Assembly (NCBI GenBank): GCA_016169945.1
Contig: JADLSH010000217.1
Coordinates: forward strand, 3,272,864-3,336,863
Direction of reading: 5' to 3'
DNA: 64,000 nt
DNA from: Trachythela sp. YZ-2020
Lineage: Eukaryota > Cnidaria > Anthozoa > Malacalcyonacea > Clavulariidae
Position 1 is the stretch's first letter; each line of letters starts with the position of its first letter. The notes under the pieces are model-generated. The model was not told the origin of the DNA. It saw only the letters and a list, made by a program, of their open reading frames with translations, and did not search any database. The position numbers were made by a program, and so were the translations under genes. Positions 52,955 through 64,000 of this stretch are shown piece after piece.

Positions 52955-53515
52955 TGATAAATTGCAAAATAGGGCAGCGAGGGTCATCACCAAATCTCGA
53001 TATGATGCTAGTTCCAGCGACCTTTTTAGTAAGCTGGGCTGGGATAAACTTTCAACACGCCGGAAAAGCATAAAGCTATATTGATGTTTAAAACGATTAA
53101 CGAATTGACTCCTCATTATCTTTATGAATTGTTTGAATCGCGCAGCACAGGATACAATTTGAGAAACTCTGAAAACACTTTATTTGTACCAAACCGCGAA
53201 CGAACTACGGTAAACGAAGTTTTAGTTATAACGGGGCGGTGCTGTGGAATGAGTTATCTCAAAATTTTCGAGCAATATGCTCTCTTAGTCAATTCAAAAG
53301 AGAAATTGACAACCTATTTTACATATGATACGGACTCCGCACGGCAATCTTGTAAATCAGTAAACATGGATGTTGTAGTTTTTAATATGTGTAAAAGTCT
53401 AAGTGTAAATTGTCTCTGTATCAGTAAATTGTTATTGTAAAATGTTACGTTATTTTTATACCATACTGTAGATTTTACCGTGTTTAAATAAAGTTTTTTG
53501 ATTGATTGATTGATA
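52955..53515 (+). pseudogene. 3' end of a CR1-like LINE in an intron
   Basis: The frames read AARVITKSRYDASS, LGWDKLSTRRK, then after a shift FKTINELTPHYLYELF and STGYNLRNSENTLFVP, the classic end of CR1/L2 ORF2. It ends in a TTGATTGATTGATTGA tail at 53500-53515. Severely 5'-truncated. Confidence 0.8.
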
Positions 53516-54539
53516 AGGGAATGGGCAAATGCTACCCTCTCCCGGAAGAATAGCATGTCCTGAATGGAAGACTACGGTTTTTGGTTACTTTAATGGTGAA
53601 ACGAGCCGTGTGCCCTGAATATTCAGGTACACATGCGAGTACAACTAATGTATGCAGAACAGTTTTCGCGCGACTTCAGAAATGTAAAGATACAGCTGCA
53701 GATAACTGAGTATTCTGCTTGCGAATAACTCGATCAGTTAACTGCAGGTTGAGCCCGCAGTACATATTTTTTAGCGAGCGGCCGATTTAGGTAAACAAAA
53801 AACAGGGAGAAAACAACATGAATGAACGATGTTTTAATGATAATGCACTGTATAATATTTATATTACACTCTTTTGAAACTATTATCAGAACTATAGTAA
53901 GTAAATTAAGTGTCTGAGATTTTGTCGTTCTTGTTTAATTTTACAATAGGCTTTAGCCGAATATTTTACAACTAAACGTTGTTATGTGCGACAGAATTTA
54001 AATCGTTGTTTATCGAAGGAGATTAATGAGAATGCAATGTATAATGTTCCAGCGTTTGTTAATCCCGGATATCACAAAAACATTTAATAATTGTTTATTA
54101 TATAAAAAGTAAAAGCTTAAATAACAAGACAAAAATATATACCAAGCACCGACTCAATAATTTTGGCAAAATATCAATTTAATCTGCCTCCTCGACTTTC
54201 GCCTAAATTTGTTGTTTTAATTTGGCAACCCCAGGCTTATAAAGTTCATTATACGTGTTTCAGTACGTCGTATTACCGTTTCATCGCCCTATTTTATAAA
54301 CGCTCTGATATAACAAACTCTAAACTTTTTTATTTGGTGAATAATCGGGATTATGTGCACACTTCCAACGCTCAATGTTGCCTTCGAAACAGCTTCGTGC
54401 ACCAATGCCAGTATTTCCGCTCCTCAAAACTGAGTTCCAGTCCGCTTTGTGCCAGCACGTCAACTGCCATTATTAACATTTCAAGGACAAGTATATATGA
54501 CACTAAGATTTCTTGTTAATTATATGATTTTCGTTGCAG

Positions 54540-54682
54540 GTTATCTTAACGAGGCGTGCGTCAAGTCGTTTGAAAATAACAGTTATAATTTGGAAAATGG
54601 AGGAATCAACTTAGCTTTGGACTATGATCTCTACGATAATGCCGAAGTCTATTCAACATCAGTGTCAACGAATGATTATGTG
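54540..54682 (+). CDS. Host exon: probable cytoplasmic tail
   Basis: Acceptor TTTTCGTTGCAG and donor GTAAGC bound 143 bp. The frame reads YLNEACVKSFENNSYNLENG and ends STSVSTNDYV. An acidic, Tyr/Asn-rich segment fits the intracellular tail of the membrane protein whose transmembrane exon lies 2.2 kb upstream. Linkage of the two is inferred from strand and order only. Confidence 0.5.
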
Positions 54683-56360
54683 GTAAGCCGCCGCCGAATC
54701 GCATGGTTTATTAATTTTGCATGTTACCATAGATTCTTTACTCAGCCCTCTCGCCTCGCGAATATGCCCCTATATACCCTCTCTTTAATACCCACTTTCT
54801 AACACGTAGCCCCTCTCTAACGATCCTTCACCTTCAAAATAAAGAAATGCATAATAATGAACAACTTTATTATTTATCCTGGAAGTTCGTGAAGTTAGGT
54901 TTTTAAATTACGTTAATTAGCTAAATCAACAAGCTAGCGCTCCCCCATCTCCAACAAACGCGCCTTCACTTGTCCTGAACAGCTGCCTCCGAAAGAGCTT
55001 AATACGATTTGCGTCCTGGCCAAATAGATAAATTAATCCAGCGCGTCAAATATATGCAAAGTTGAGTCAGTATGGAAAGGATAAGGGGAAGGTTGCATTA
55101 TTTTAAGAAATCCAATAATCGTACCACAAGTATTATTGAAAATTTGGGTCAGATTTTCAGGGTCATTCTAAGTCAAACCAGACAGGATATTACCGCGCGA
55201 CCGGCAAACACTCTCATCAACTCTTATCATGATTTGACTTCACCAGATCAACGTTGCATGGTGAGAGTTCGCTTTGTGAGAGGTACATGGGAGTCTATGA
55301 GAGTCGATGAGAATTGGCGGTCAAACTCGTGCTAGAGTTGCAACTCTCATTGACTCTCATCAACTCTTATCATCATCGTTTGGCAGGTGCTTAACAAGAA
55401 ATGTAATATATCTTGTTTGTAGACTTTTTCGCTGTAAAAGGTGACGGATTTAACGTAATTCAATCAATCACAAATTAGTTTGCCAAATTAGCTTCTTGTT
55501 GTTAAAGTCCATCTAATGACATCATATCCGACAACTTTGAGAATTAAAAAATTTGATCAAATTGAGGTTTATTTTTGCAGAGAAATACTACTCCTCTTCT
55601 TAAAATGACCTAAATACACGTACAATAATCATATTTGTGGTTAATGATGTATGGTTCTTATGCCACGTAATGCTTGGTATTAATTGTAACAACAATGTGC
55701 ACATAACATTTACTTAAAACTTTGCCTTGCTTTCTATATTTTTAGGGATACTGGAACCAGATGTAATCATAGAGAAAAACATTTTCCTTTGATATATAAA
55801 CTAAGGACTTTATATGCCAAATATATGGCTTAATTAACCAGGATCCATTCTATTCCACAGTATAGCCGATTTAGAAAATAATTCCTACGCATTTCATGTC
55901 GCTGGCTGCTATAATTAATTCAGCCAAGCTCCTTTATCGCAATTGTTAAATGTTATATATAAAATAATGTTAAGGTTTAAAAGAATATACTATATCATAT
56001 TTTCCCGCCTATACTACATACATACATATATTATTCAGCTCACTCCCATTGGGGCTTCAGTGACCGATTACATCAAGTATCTCGCTTACCTATATTATGT
56101 ACGTAGCCTACATTACCATTTTAACCCCACACATACACTCATTTCTCAACCCATATAAGATTTAGAATTCTCTGACATCCTGAAAGAAAAGTACGCTGAT
56201 GAATGTCCCAAAAATCTTTTTTAACATGCATGCATGCATGGTTAAAATAGATTATAAACATCGAAGATTTTGAGACACCTGGAAGTATGAAAATGCCAAT
56301 TAGTAATTCCTTACCAGCATCCATTTTTATATCATGGAAACACAATGGATATACTAACGA
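54683..56360. other. Gene-free stretch
   Basis: It holds a direct repeat ACTCTCATCAACTCTTATCA at 55210 and 55349 with related GAGAGT...ACTCTC inverted pieces between, likely a small MITE remnant. No further exon of the membrane protein could be fixed. Confidence 0.4.
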
Positions 56361-59205
56361 TAACAAGGGAATTTAGTTTTGAGCCAATCAGCGCGTTTAC
56401 GCAAGTTTATTTTGACTCTCGACCAATCAGAATGCGTGAACTCTAAAACATCAACAAAAGGAGTGAGAAAATATTATTCTGTTCTAAGCCTTCCCTGCAG
56501 CTGAATTTTTACTTTTTTGGTCCAAAAACGACCAATCCTAATAAAACATGCTTAAATCTTGAATTTCCTCGTGGGTATTTTTTAATTTCGACTTAGAACG
56601 CGAGATATTTATGTTTGAATAACCGCGTTGCGAAACGCGTAATATCGTGATATTTATTGCCGTCATTGATCACTTATATGAGAAAATGCATGTGTATCGT
56701 TTCGTAATTTTGTAGAGTTTTACCTTATTTAATAGTGTACACAGGTAATAATACAATTAAAATGATATTTAGAGTAATATCATGAAGAAATGCGTGTTGG
56801 AAGTGCATGGAAAAAGGAAGTCAAAATGTGATATCGGTGCGCGAGAACTTTGCACATTTCAATACAAAAGCTTCGAAACTCTATAAAATTATGCAGATCA
56901 ACGAAGAAACGTATTATATAATATTTTGTTTATTGTACAACTTTACATTTGCATACCTACCTGTGTGGAGTGCTAGCTTATTTTATATAGGTTGAGAAGT
57001 TTCATAAGTTTCATTCTAATTCTACGATTTAGTATTCAGTTGTTTTCATAAAATAGATCCTAAGTATTTTAATTTCAGATTATGCAGATATTTGTAGAAT
57101 ATAAAATGATCGATTATATTCCTGGATCTCCTTTCGATTTAATATAATGTGAAAGGAGTTCTTCATTCCCTATAGTTCTGGTCTGGAGTTAGTTATGCTC
57201 ACAATTAAAGGATTGAGATTTTATACCATGGGGCCTGGGGTATGACTGTCTAATTTTTTCTCAAATTTCTAAACCTATCCTTCAACACAGTGTCATATTT
57301 TTGTAGGCAGGTATTATTTTCAGTATTATTTTCAATGTTTACTCCCAAAGAATGTGGGCAGGAGGTATAATAAGGGCAATACAGGAAATAAAATTTGAAC
57401 ACACTGAAAACAGCAAAATAATTTGCAGTTGGCCACACATGGCTTCAAGCAGGAGTCAGTGAGCTATGGTGTGAGTTAAGCTGTTGGAGTAATGCTTGAG
57501 AATTCAATAGGTCAACTGTGTATGGTGGACAATTGCCTCCCCCCCAGCTGCCTTTCATAAAGCTAAAAACAACCACCATTGTGTGGAGTGCAGGTGGGTG
57601 GGAGTCCCTAGAATTTTAGATGTTTTGTCTAAATTTTAAGAGGTTTGTTACCCATAAGAGAAGAGAGTCATTTTCTGCTGCTGTCGATCAGAACCTGCGA
57701 TTTGAGGAAAGACAACCCTATTAACTCCAGCTAACATGTGACACTCCATGCCTGGTTGATTTTCAGAGGATGATGCATTGAAAGAATAGCTGCAAGTGCA
57801 AAAACTGTTACAGAGAGGAGGGGGGAAGTCAGGTCAAGTCTGTTATTTATTATATATTTCACAGGAAACGTTTCTAGTCAAACAGTTGTGTTAATGAGCG
57901 CAACATGATATTGTATTTGTTAATGCATGCTATATCACACAAAGGATTTTGAGTATTTTCTCCTCACTGTATAATCACCCAAGGGGGGGCACCAGGATAC
58001 TCTCCAGAATGTGCCAGTATCTGATTAGAAGTCAAGGGCACCTTAATACTATCTTAAGACTGCATGGTTTACATTATCAAAGCTTATGTGATTATTATGG
58101 CAATGGCAAACTTTAGATGATATTAAAGCATATTTTGATCAACAAAAATTTTGTACTGGAAGTAAACTTGATAGAGTGGCCCCTGGTACCAACATACCCT
58201 GGAAAACTGGACTAATCCTTCATTTACACAAACCATTGCCAACATTCTTTGGGAGCTAATAAACATAGAATACAAACACTGAAAATAATATACCTGCCAT
58301 AAAATATGACACTATGTTTGAAAGATAGGTTTAAAAATATAACAAAAAATTGGAAATCATACCCCAGGCCCTTCAATTGTGGAACATACCAGAACTATAA
58401 ATGAGAACTCCTTGCCACATTAAATTAATCGAAAGGAGATCCAGGAATATAATCGATCATTTTATATTCTATAATATCCGCAATCGGAAATTAAAATACT
58501 TAGGATCTATTTTATGAAAACAAATGGATATTAAATCGTAGAATTAGAATAAAACTTACTTGAATCTTCTCAACCCATATAAAATAAGCTAGCACTCCAC
58601 ACAGGTAGGTATGCAAATGTAAAGTTGTACAATAAACAAAATATTATATAATACATTGTTTTCTTACGTTGATCTGCATAATTTTGTAGATTTTCGAAGC
58701 TTTTTGTATTGAAATGTGCAAATGTTCTCGCGCACCGGATATCACATTTTGACTTCCGTTTTCCCATGCACTTCCGGACACGCATTTCATCATGATATTG
58801 CACCAATTAAATATCATTTTAATTGTAAAACTTTCTACAAAATTGCGAAACAATACACATGCATTTTCTCTTATAAGTGATCAATGACGGAAATAAATAT
58901 CACGATATTACGCGTTTTCGCAACGCGGTTATTCAAACATAAATATCTCGCAGTTCTAAGTCAGAAATTAAAAATACCCACGAGAAAATTCAAGATTTAA
59001 GCATGTTTTATTAGGGATTGGTCGTTTCTTGGGACAAAAAGTAAAAATTCAGCTGCAGGGAAGGCTTATAGAACAGAATAATATTTTCTCGCTCCTTTTG
59101 TTGATGTTTTTAGATTTCAAGCATTCTGATTGGTCAGCAGCCAAAATCGTAAACAAACGCGCTGATTGGCTCAAAAACGAAATTCCCCCTTGTTACTAAG
59201 GATAT
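56361..59205. mobile_element. 2.8-kb foldback element
   Basis: The left arm (about 56361-57440) and right arm (about 58260-59205) are inverted copies, with matches such as TTCCCTGCAGCTGAATTTTTAC, CGCGTTGCGAAACGCG and GGATCTCCTTTCGATTTAAT. The ends read TAACAAGGG(G)AATTT and inverse. ACTAACGA (left) and ACTAAGGA (right) may be an 8-bp target duplication with one change. The loop (57440-58260) has no transposase. Mirror-image short frames at 56807 and 58806 are artefacts of the palindrome. Confidence 0.8.
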
Positions 59206-60290
59206 GATATGGGAAAATAGTGTGAAAATATCATTTCTATAATATTTCCATAGTATGGATATGACATTTTTTCCAATGATGAAGACTGGATAAAAAGGGG
59301 CCTACCCTTTTGTGTTCAATATTTTCGGCAATTGTTTTATTGCAGGAAATAAGTTCGACAGCTGTGGACCAGGCGATATTGCAAGCCCAACTAAATCTAT
59401 TACCAATACTGGATCTAAATAAGACTGCTACTTTTATACATACTTTCTGGACAGGTCTTTAAAGTACCTTGAATACCTGGCAGAAAGCTTCTATTGAAAA
59501 TTTCAATTCCACTGAGTTATATTCCTTTCGTAAAATTCTACACAATTAATTTTATATTGGATTATTACATTGTTATCATTTTTGTATCTGCGAATGCAGA
59601 TATATTGACGACATACACCTTGTAAACCGTATCGTGCTTGTAGCCAATCAGCGACAGTCTAGATTAAAATGTACGTAATTATTATTATACTCTGTGATCT
59701 CTATGAACAACTGGATTGATATTGATTATTTCCAAGTAAGATGGCGGACTACTGAGAAGGGCGAGAAGTAATATTGTAAACATAAGTTCAATTTTAAATT
59801 TACGTCATGAAAATTATCTATCAACCAACGATATTTTTAATTTTCTGTACTATTTTGAACATGGCAAGAGTCGAGGGAGTATTTTCAGTAAAGTATTGGA
59901 AGTGGTTTGATAGCAACTTACGCTGTAGAAATGATTCTAATTTACACAAAGTATTGACTTGACTCTGACCTGCAATATATCAATATCATTTGAATCAGGA
60001 AACAAGGTAAGCCTTTTTAAATATTGTACGAATATATGCTGCATTATTCGAGCGTCTATTTTTCCTGACAAAGTTCAATCATAAAAGTGTTAAAATAATG
60101 CAATATTTATTCTCAATACTATTTGTGTCAAAATGACAAAAAATCGTCAAATCGAATTGTCATTTCAATAGTCAACATCACCTTATTGTTTTAAGTTTTT
60201 TAATTGGTATAAAGATATAAGCACAGTTTGGCATTTCTTTCCCAAACTGCTGTGACTAGGGGGACGAAACCATTTGATGGTATGTAATAT
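59206..60290. other. Gene-free stretch with a dispersed repeat
   Basis: TTTTTGTATCTGCGAATGCA followed by GATATATTG occurs at 59578-59606 and again at 60305-60333. CCGTA(T/C)CGTGCTTGTAG(C/G)C near 59628 recurs near 61711. These are members of a short repeat family, possibly SINE-like. No gene is seen. Confidence 0.45.
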
Positions 60291-61900
60291 TTATATGGTG
60301 TGCTTTTTGTATCTGCGAATGCAGATATATTGCCATCGCTCTTGTAAACCGTACCATAGATTAATGATATAGGTTAAGATATGGAACTCTCACGGATCCT
60401 GTTGTCCCCACTTTTTCAACAGCGCGCGTATGCGCGAGCCTCTGGCAAGTGTCATGAAAATTTTTAATCAAGAAGTGATAGGAAAAGCCCAATTTTGGCA
60501 ATCAAAACAGCGCGATTTTAAAGAGTATATCTGGATGAATTGTACGTCGTTCACAATTTTTACAAATGGGCTAGGACTAGAGCATTTTAACAAAAATGGA
60601 TATATAAAAACGCTTTGGTACGGAAAAAACATGCACCTCGAGGAATGCATTAATCAGTATTTTCAATCAAAGTTGACTTTGACAAATCGATTTTTGCAAA
60701 TTCTTCAACTCTGGAATGCCTATATACTCTACAAGGTTAGGAAGGAAACTGTTTTTCAGATTTTATTCAAATTTACAAGTTTTTCAAGACAGATAAGGTA
60801 TGAAAAGTCCGAAAACAAAAAGACACGGCAAGCCGCGTATATATATGAATTTAACCTTATCTTTCAACGAAAATATTCATTACATGACTTGTTTATATAT
60901 TTTTATGAAGCTTGTTTATATATTTTTTATACTTGTTTATATATTTTTAGAGGGCCACTTAGGTTATTAGTGTTCGCACTATTATGTGTCAAACCTCTTA
61001 AATAGTTTCTCATCTATCTTATCTATCTATACCATAGGTTTTTATACCATTGCTAACAGATGGATACTTTAATGTAAACGACCGCCTTGTTTGTGCTTTA
61101 AGCCAAAAAACTGTTCTACAATGCGGTTGTGTTGTGCCCTGATGCAAAACAACTAGATATAAACAAATGGCAATCTGTGACTTCAAACTTTGGTAGGATG
61201 TAAATTATTTAATTTCGGTTTTTGCTTAAAGAAAACATTAAAAACGATTTATGTTTTCCTAAGCGTCAAATTTCAGCACCAAATACATTGTCAACTATCA
61301 ATAAACAAGCTTTCAAAGCGTCAAACCAACATATAGTAGCTATATTTGCATGTCGACTGTTTCACACTCACTCCTGGCTTTCAATGATAAATAAAAGTTG
61401 TTGTGAAACTCGAACGTGTTTTAAAACAAACAAAAGTGATCACTTACTGCTATTTTCAGAAATTTTAAGCTCAAAATGATGATCTGTAGCGCTAACTCGT
61501 GAAAGTAAGCATTTTTCAACTTGTTTCTCCTATACTTTAGTTAGAAATTCGACGAACAGTGTTTCTCCTATACTTTAGTTTGAAATTGACGAGCGACACT
61601 TGCCAGCCACGCACCAGAGCAATTTGCGTGGTGCGTGGAATTGCGTCACAGTGGGGACAGAACATCAAAGGTTCCGACCAGTGAACCTGTGACCTGTGAC
61701 CGTAAATGCCCGTACCGTGCTTGTAGGCAATCAGCGACGAGCTTATATAAACCAATCAGAGATTAGCTTACAGGATCCAACCTCGTACCCAGGACGTCTG
61801 CGTTTATTTCATCCTCGCATGACTCGTGCGAATTCGCCATTTTTATAGTCTTCGAAAAGTAGATTGATTTTACGAACCGTAAAAACTTTTTCTCGTCATC
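60291..61900. other. No confident gene
   Basis: An open frame of 191 codons at 60430-61005 has AT-driven residue use and three CTTGTTTATATATTTTT-like tandem words near its end, and no family motif. I treat it as chance. The remainder shows no exon. Confidence 0.35.
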
Positions 61901-61916
61901 GTACTTGCGAAATTGT

Positions 61917-62195
61917 CCTCTTCGGAGGGCAAATCAACCTCTTCGGAGATCAAATCAATCTCTTCGGAGATCAAAACAATCTCTTCGGAGGGCAAATCAA
62001 CATCTTCGGAGGCAAGCAAACCTCTTCGGAGGGCAAGTCGACCTCTTCGGAGGCAAATCAACCTCTTCGGAGGCAAATCAATCTCTTCGGAGATCAAATC
62101 AATCTCTTCGGAGATCAAAACAATCTCTTTGGAGATCAAAGCAATCTCTTCGAGATCAAAACAATCTCTTCGGAGATCAAAACAATCTATTCTGA
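61917..62195 (+). repeat. 21-bp tandem repeat encoding UUCG-tetraloop hairpins
   Basis: About thirteen units have the form (T/C)CTCTTCGGAG(A/G)(T/G)CAAA(A/T)CA. Each RNA unit can fold as a 4-5-bp stem closed by a C-UUCG-G tetraloop, the most stable kind. Stem variants mostly change together: TCTC with GAGA, and CCTC with GAGG. The period is a multiple of three, so all three plus frames are open (repeats such as SSEIKTI), and either RNA or peptide reading is possible. Confidence 0.85.
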
Positions 62196-62700
62196 AACTA
62201 TTAACGAAATCTGATGTATTTCACCAGCAAATTAGAATTAACATGGTACATCACATATCGTAATACAATAGCTATATCGAGTGTGTATAGATTCAGCTAA
62301 TTGTGCATGTAGTTGCAGAGCGACTGGACGGAAATTAATTAAACAATCAAATGCCAAGAGATGTAGAGACTAAAGTGCACCTTCCAGAGATTACCTTTTT
62401 AAAGAGAATCATATTATCTATGAGAAGGAGAAAAATAAACAATTTTAGAAGCATTATTTTGTAAGAACTGCTCCTAGGAGTCATCCATTTCGAACAAGAT
62501 AGCTAGAAATTTCAAGAAATATTGTTTTCCGGATTTGTGCATTTGCAACATATTTTTATCAATTCATTTGGATATTTTAAACCATGTATTAACTTAGTTC
62601 ACAAAAACATTGAAACAGCAAATGTCTTCATGCAATATTTAAAAGCAGTCAATGCACAGCAGGTAAATTACAATTGTGCCAATCAACAATATCACCATAT
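62196..62700. other. Probable 5' region of a LINE
   Basis: No gene on its own. It leads into the 2A motif and may be that element's untranslated leader. A 72-codon frame at 62522-62740 is in the wrong frame for the 2A motif. Confidence 0.3.
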
Positions 62701-62712
62701 CTCAAAGCGAAA

Positions 62713-62808
62713 CTATTGTTGTCAAGAGATATTGAATTAAATCCTGGTCCTGTCCAAAACAACAGTCCAACTAGGCTGCCATCAAATGTAGTGTTAGAAA
62801 AACAGTAA
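62713..62808 (+). other. 2A ribosome-skipping motif (LINE ORF1 5' fragment)
   Basis: The frame reads LLLSRDIELNPGPV at 62713-62754, with the 2A core D-I-E-L-N-P-G-P at 62728-62751, and stays open to TAA 62806-62808. A hydrophobic Leu run before DxExNPGP is the full signature of 2A sequences, which make ribosomes skip a bond between G and P. Such motifs are known at the ORF1 N-terminus of some CR1-type LINEs. No start codon or downstream ORF1 could be established, so the fragment is probably truncated. Confidence 0.7.
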
Positions 62809-64000
62809 TAAAGGTTAAGATGCTTTCAGTGTATGACCATTCGATGTTGGTGGTGATGGTGACTGTTTTTCGAGGCTAAAAGTGTCACATCAGTGATATG
62901 GTAACCTGAACAACACTTAGAAGTTACGAGCAGCTGGTATTGCATATATGAGAGATAATCCTGAGAGATTCATTGGAAAGTAATACTGAAAACTCTTGGC
63001 ACAGAATACCTTAAAAATATGTCTATGCAAGTGGGACATGTAATGCTATGATTATACAAGCCGTAGCAGACCAGCTTTTAAGTTAAAATTACTATTGCTG
63101 AGATACACGAAGGGTTTCGTGAATACAGTATAATACAACCAGTATCATCAACACAGCAACTAACCGATGTCTATTTGGGTCAATATAGATGAGTATCACT
63201 ATGTATCAACATTGTCCATGTTCTTCAATGTCCTGATTATTCTGCGCATAATAAGTAAATTCTCCTCCAAGGATTAGATACTAAAGTAAATTGATGGAGA
63301 TAGAAGTATTATTAATCAGAAAGTATTAGCAAATAAGAAATGAGGACTGTGAGTCCTGACCAGTCAACAGCAGGGTTCTCAAGTCTAGAAAGCAAATGAA
63401 AACGCAGTACCTGGAATGAATACATGAAACGAAAACAAGCTAATGAAACACAGAGCCTGAGTATAAACAAAGAAAAAGACAGTACATGAGTGGAATTATA
63501 GGAAACGAAAACAAGCTTTCAGTGAGGAGTTCTAGCTCCTCAACACAGAGCCTCCTGAGGCTAAAGTAAAGAAAAGACAGTACATCAATGAATATATGAA
63601 ACGAAAACGTTCTTCTGAGAGTGAACAAACTCCTATATATTTGTACTTGTTGCAACCAATTATGGTATAAGCATAGTGTCATCCCAGCTGCAACACATAA
63701 GGAAAATAATCCTGATGTTCAAAAAGATTGTTAAATACAAAAAGGGTTAACAATGTTGAGTGGTTGTATGTCAAACGTGTTATTATAAGCACTTAAAAAC
63801 AATGAGGCGCCTCCTTGTGCTGCCATAAATAGGATGCAGTTCCTCAGAAAAGCCTTCATTTATCGATTTTAAATGAATTAGAATGTAGATTGCTTGCTCC
63901 CAAGACTTGCGCATTTCAAAATATAATGCAGGCTCCTAAGAAGGTGAACAACTAAAAGATCAATGGAAATATTATTAATGTACCAGCAGATGTTGCTAAT
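62809..64000. other. No gene seen
   Basis: The AT-rich end of the window contains GAAACGAAAACAAGCT twice (63427 and 63504) and CTGAGG.TAAAG(A/T)A words but no exon or bounded element I can name. Confidence 0.35.

Noticed and set aside
56807..58853. Matching short frames on opposite strands in the 2.8-kb foldback
   Set aside because: Mirror images of the inverted arms, without conserved protein character.
60430..61005. 191-codon open frame
   Set aside because: Residue use follows AT content, its end lies in TTTATATATTTTT tandem words, and no motif or paralogue is visible. A real fast-evolving gene is not excluded.

Overview
The window is AT-rich metazoan nuclear DNA, dense in transposons and their remnants and poor in host genes. 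GT-AG introns, non-LTR retrotransposons, MITEs, foldback elements, satellites and a Maverick/Polinton all point to an animal. The family mix resembles cnidarians, but that is an impression from memory and not proven here.

Region 1 (1-2530) holds a broken CR1-like LINE and diverged tandem repeats. Region 2 (2531-16914) is a 14.4-kb Maverick/Polinton (adintovirus-like) provirus with inverted ends beginning AGTAGTA. Its left half keeps the virion module: integrase with chromodomain, penton-like protein, basic minor protein, double-jelly-roll major capsid protein and protease on +, and core-type proteins and packaging ATPase on -. Most of these carry stops or frameshifts. No protein-primed DNA polymerase is visible. 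The other half is a patchwork: GRF zinc-finger genes, a Bcl-2-like gene in two inverted copies, a Cys/His protein with a swapped leader, a tRNA-like locus, satellites and foldbacks. The left end contains a 560-bp GGGGAGCAGA minisatellite.

Region 3 (18.5-22.8 kb) is a LINE with an SGNH esterase region and a dead endonuclease/RT ORF2. The N-terminal domain of its ORF1 also occurs in a gene inside the Polinton. Region 4 (22.8-30.9 kb) holds two orphan ORFs, MITEs, a 22-bp satellite, a segmental-duplication copy and a hAT-like transposase fragment. Region 5 (30974-34179) is a foldback element with perfect 10-bp target duplications and a nested MITE.

Region 6 (35.7-49.5 kb) is a tandem segmental duplication that also includes 26.2-28.2 kb. 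Its unit carries a divergent promoter with two short first exons and a tiny signal-peptide ORF with a CPSC motif. One copy is split by a 6.1-kb DNA transposon (42208-48303). That transposon's ends are arrays of GGTGTGTT palindromes, and it carries an intron-rich gene I could follow across several exons. Region 7 (49.5-64 kb) has two exons of a probable host SEA-domain membrane protein, a LINE tail, a 2.8-kb foldback element, a 21-bp repeat that writes UUCG-tetraloop hairpins, and a 2A ribosome-skipping motif from a LINE 5' fragment.
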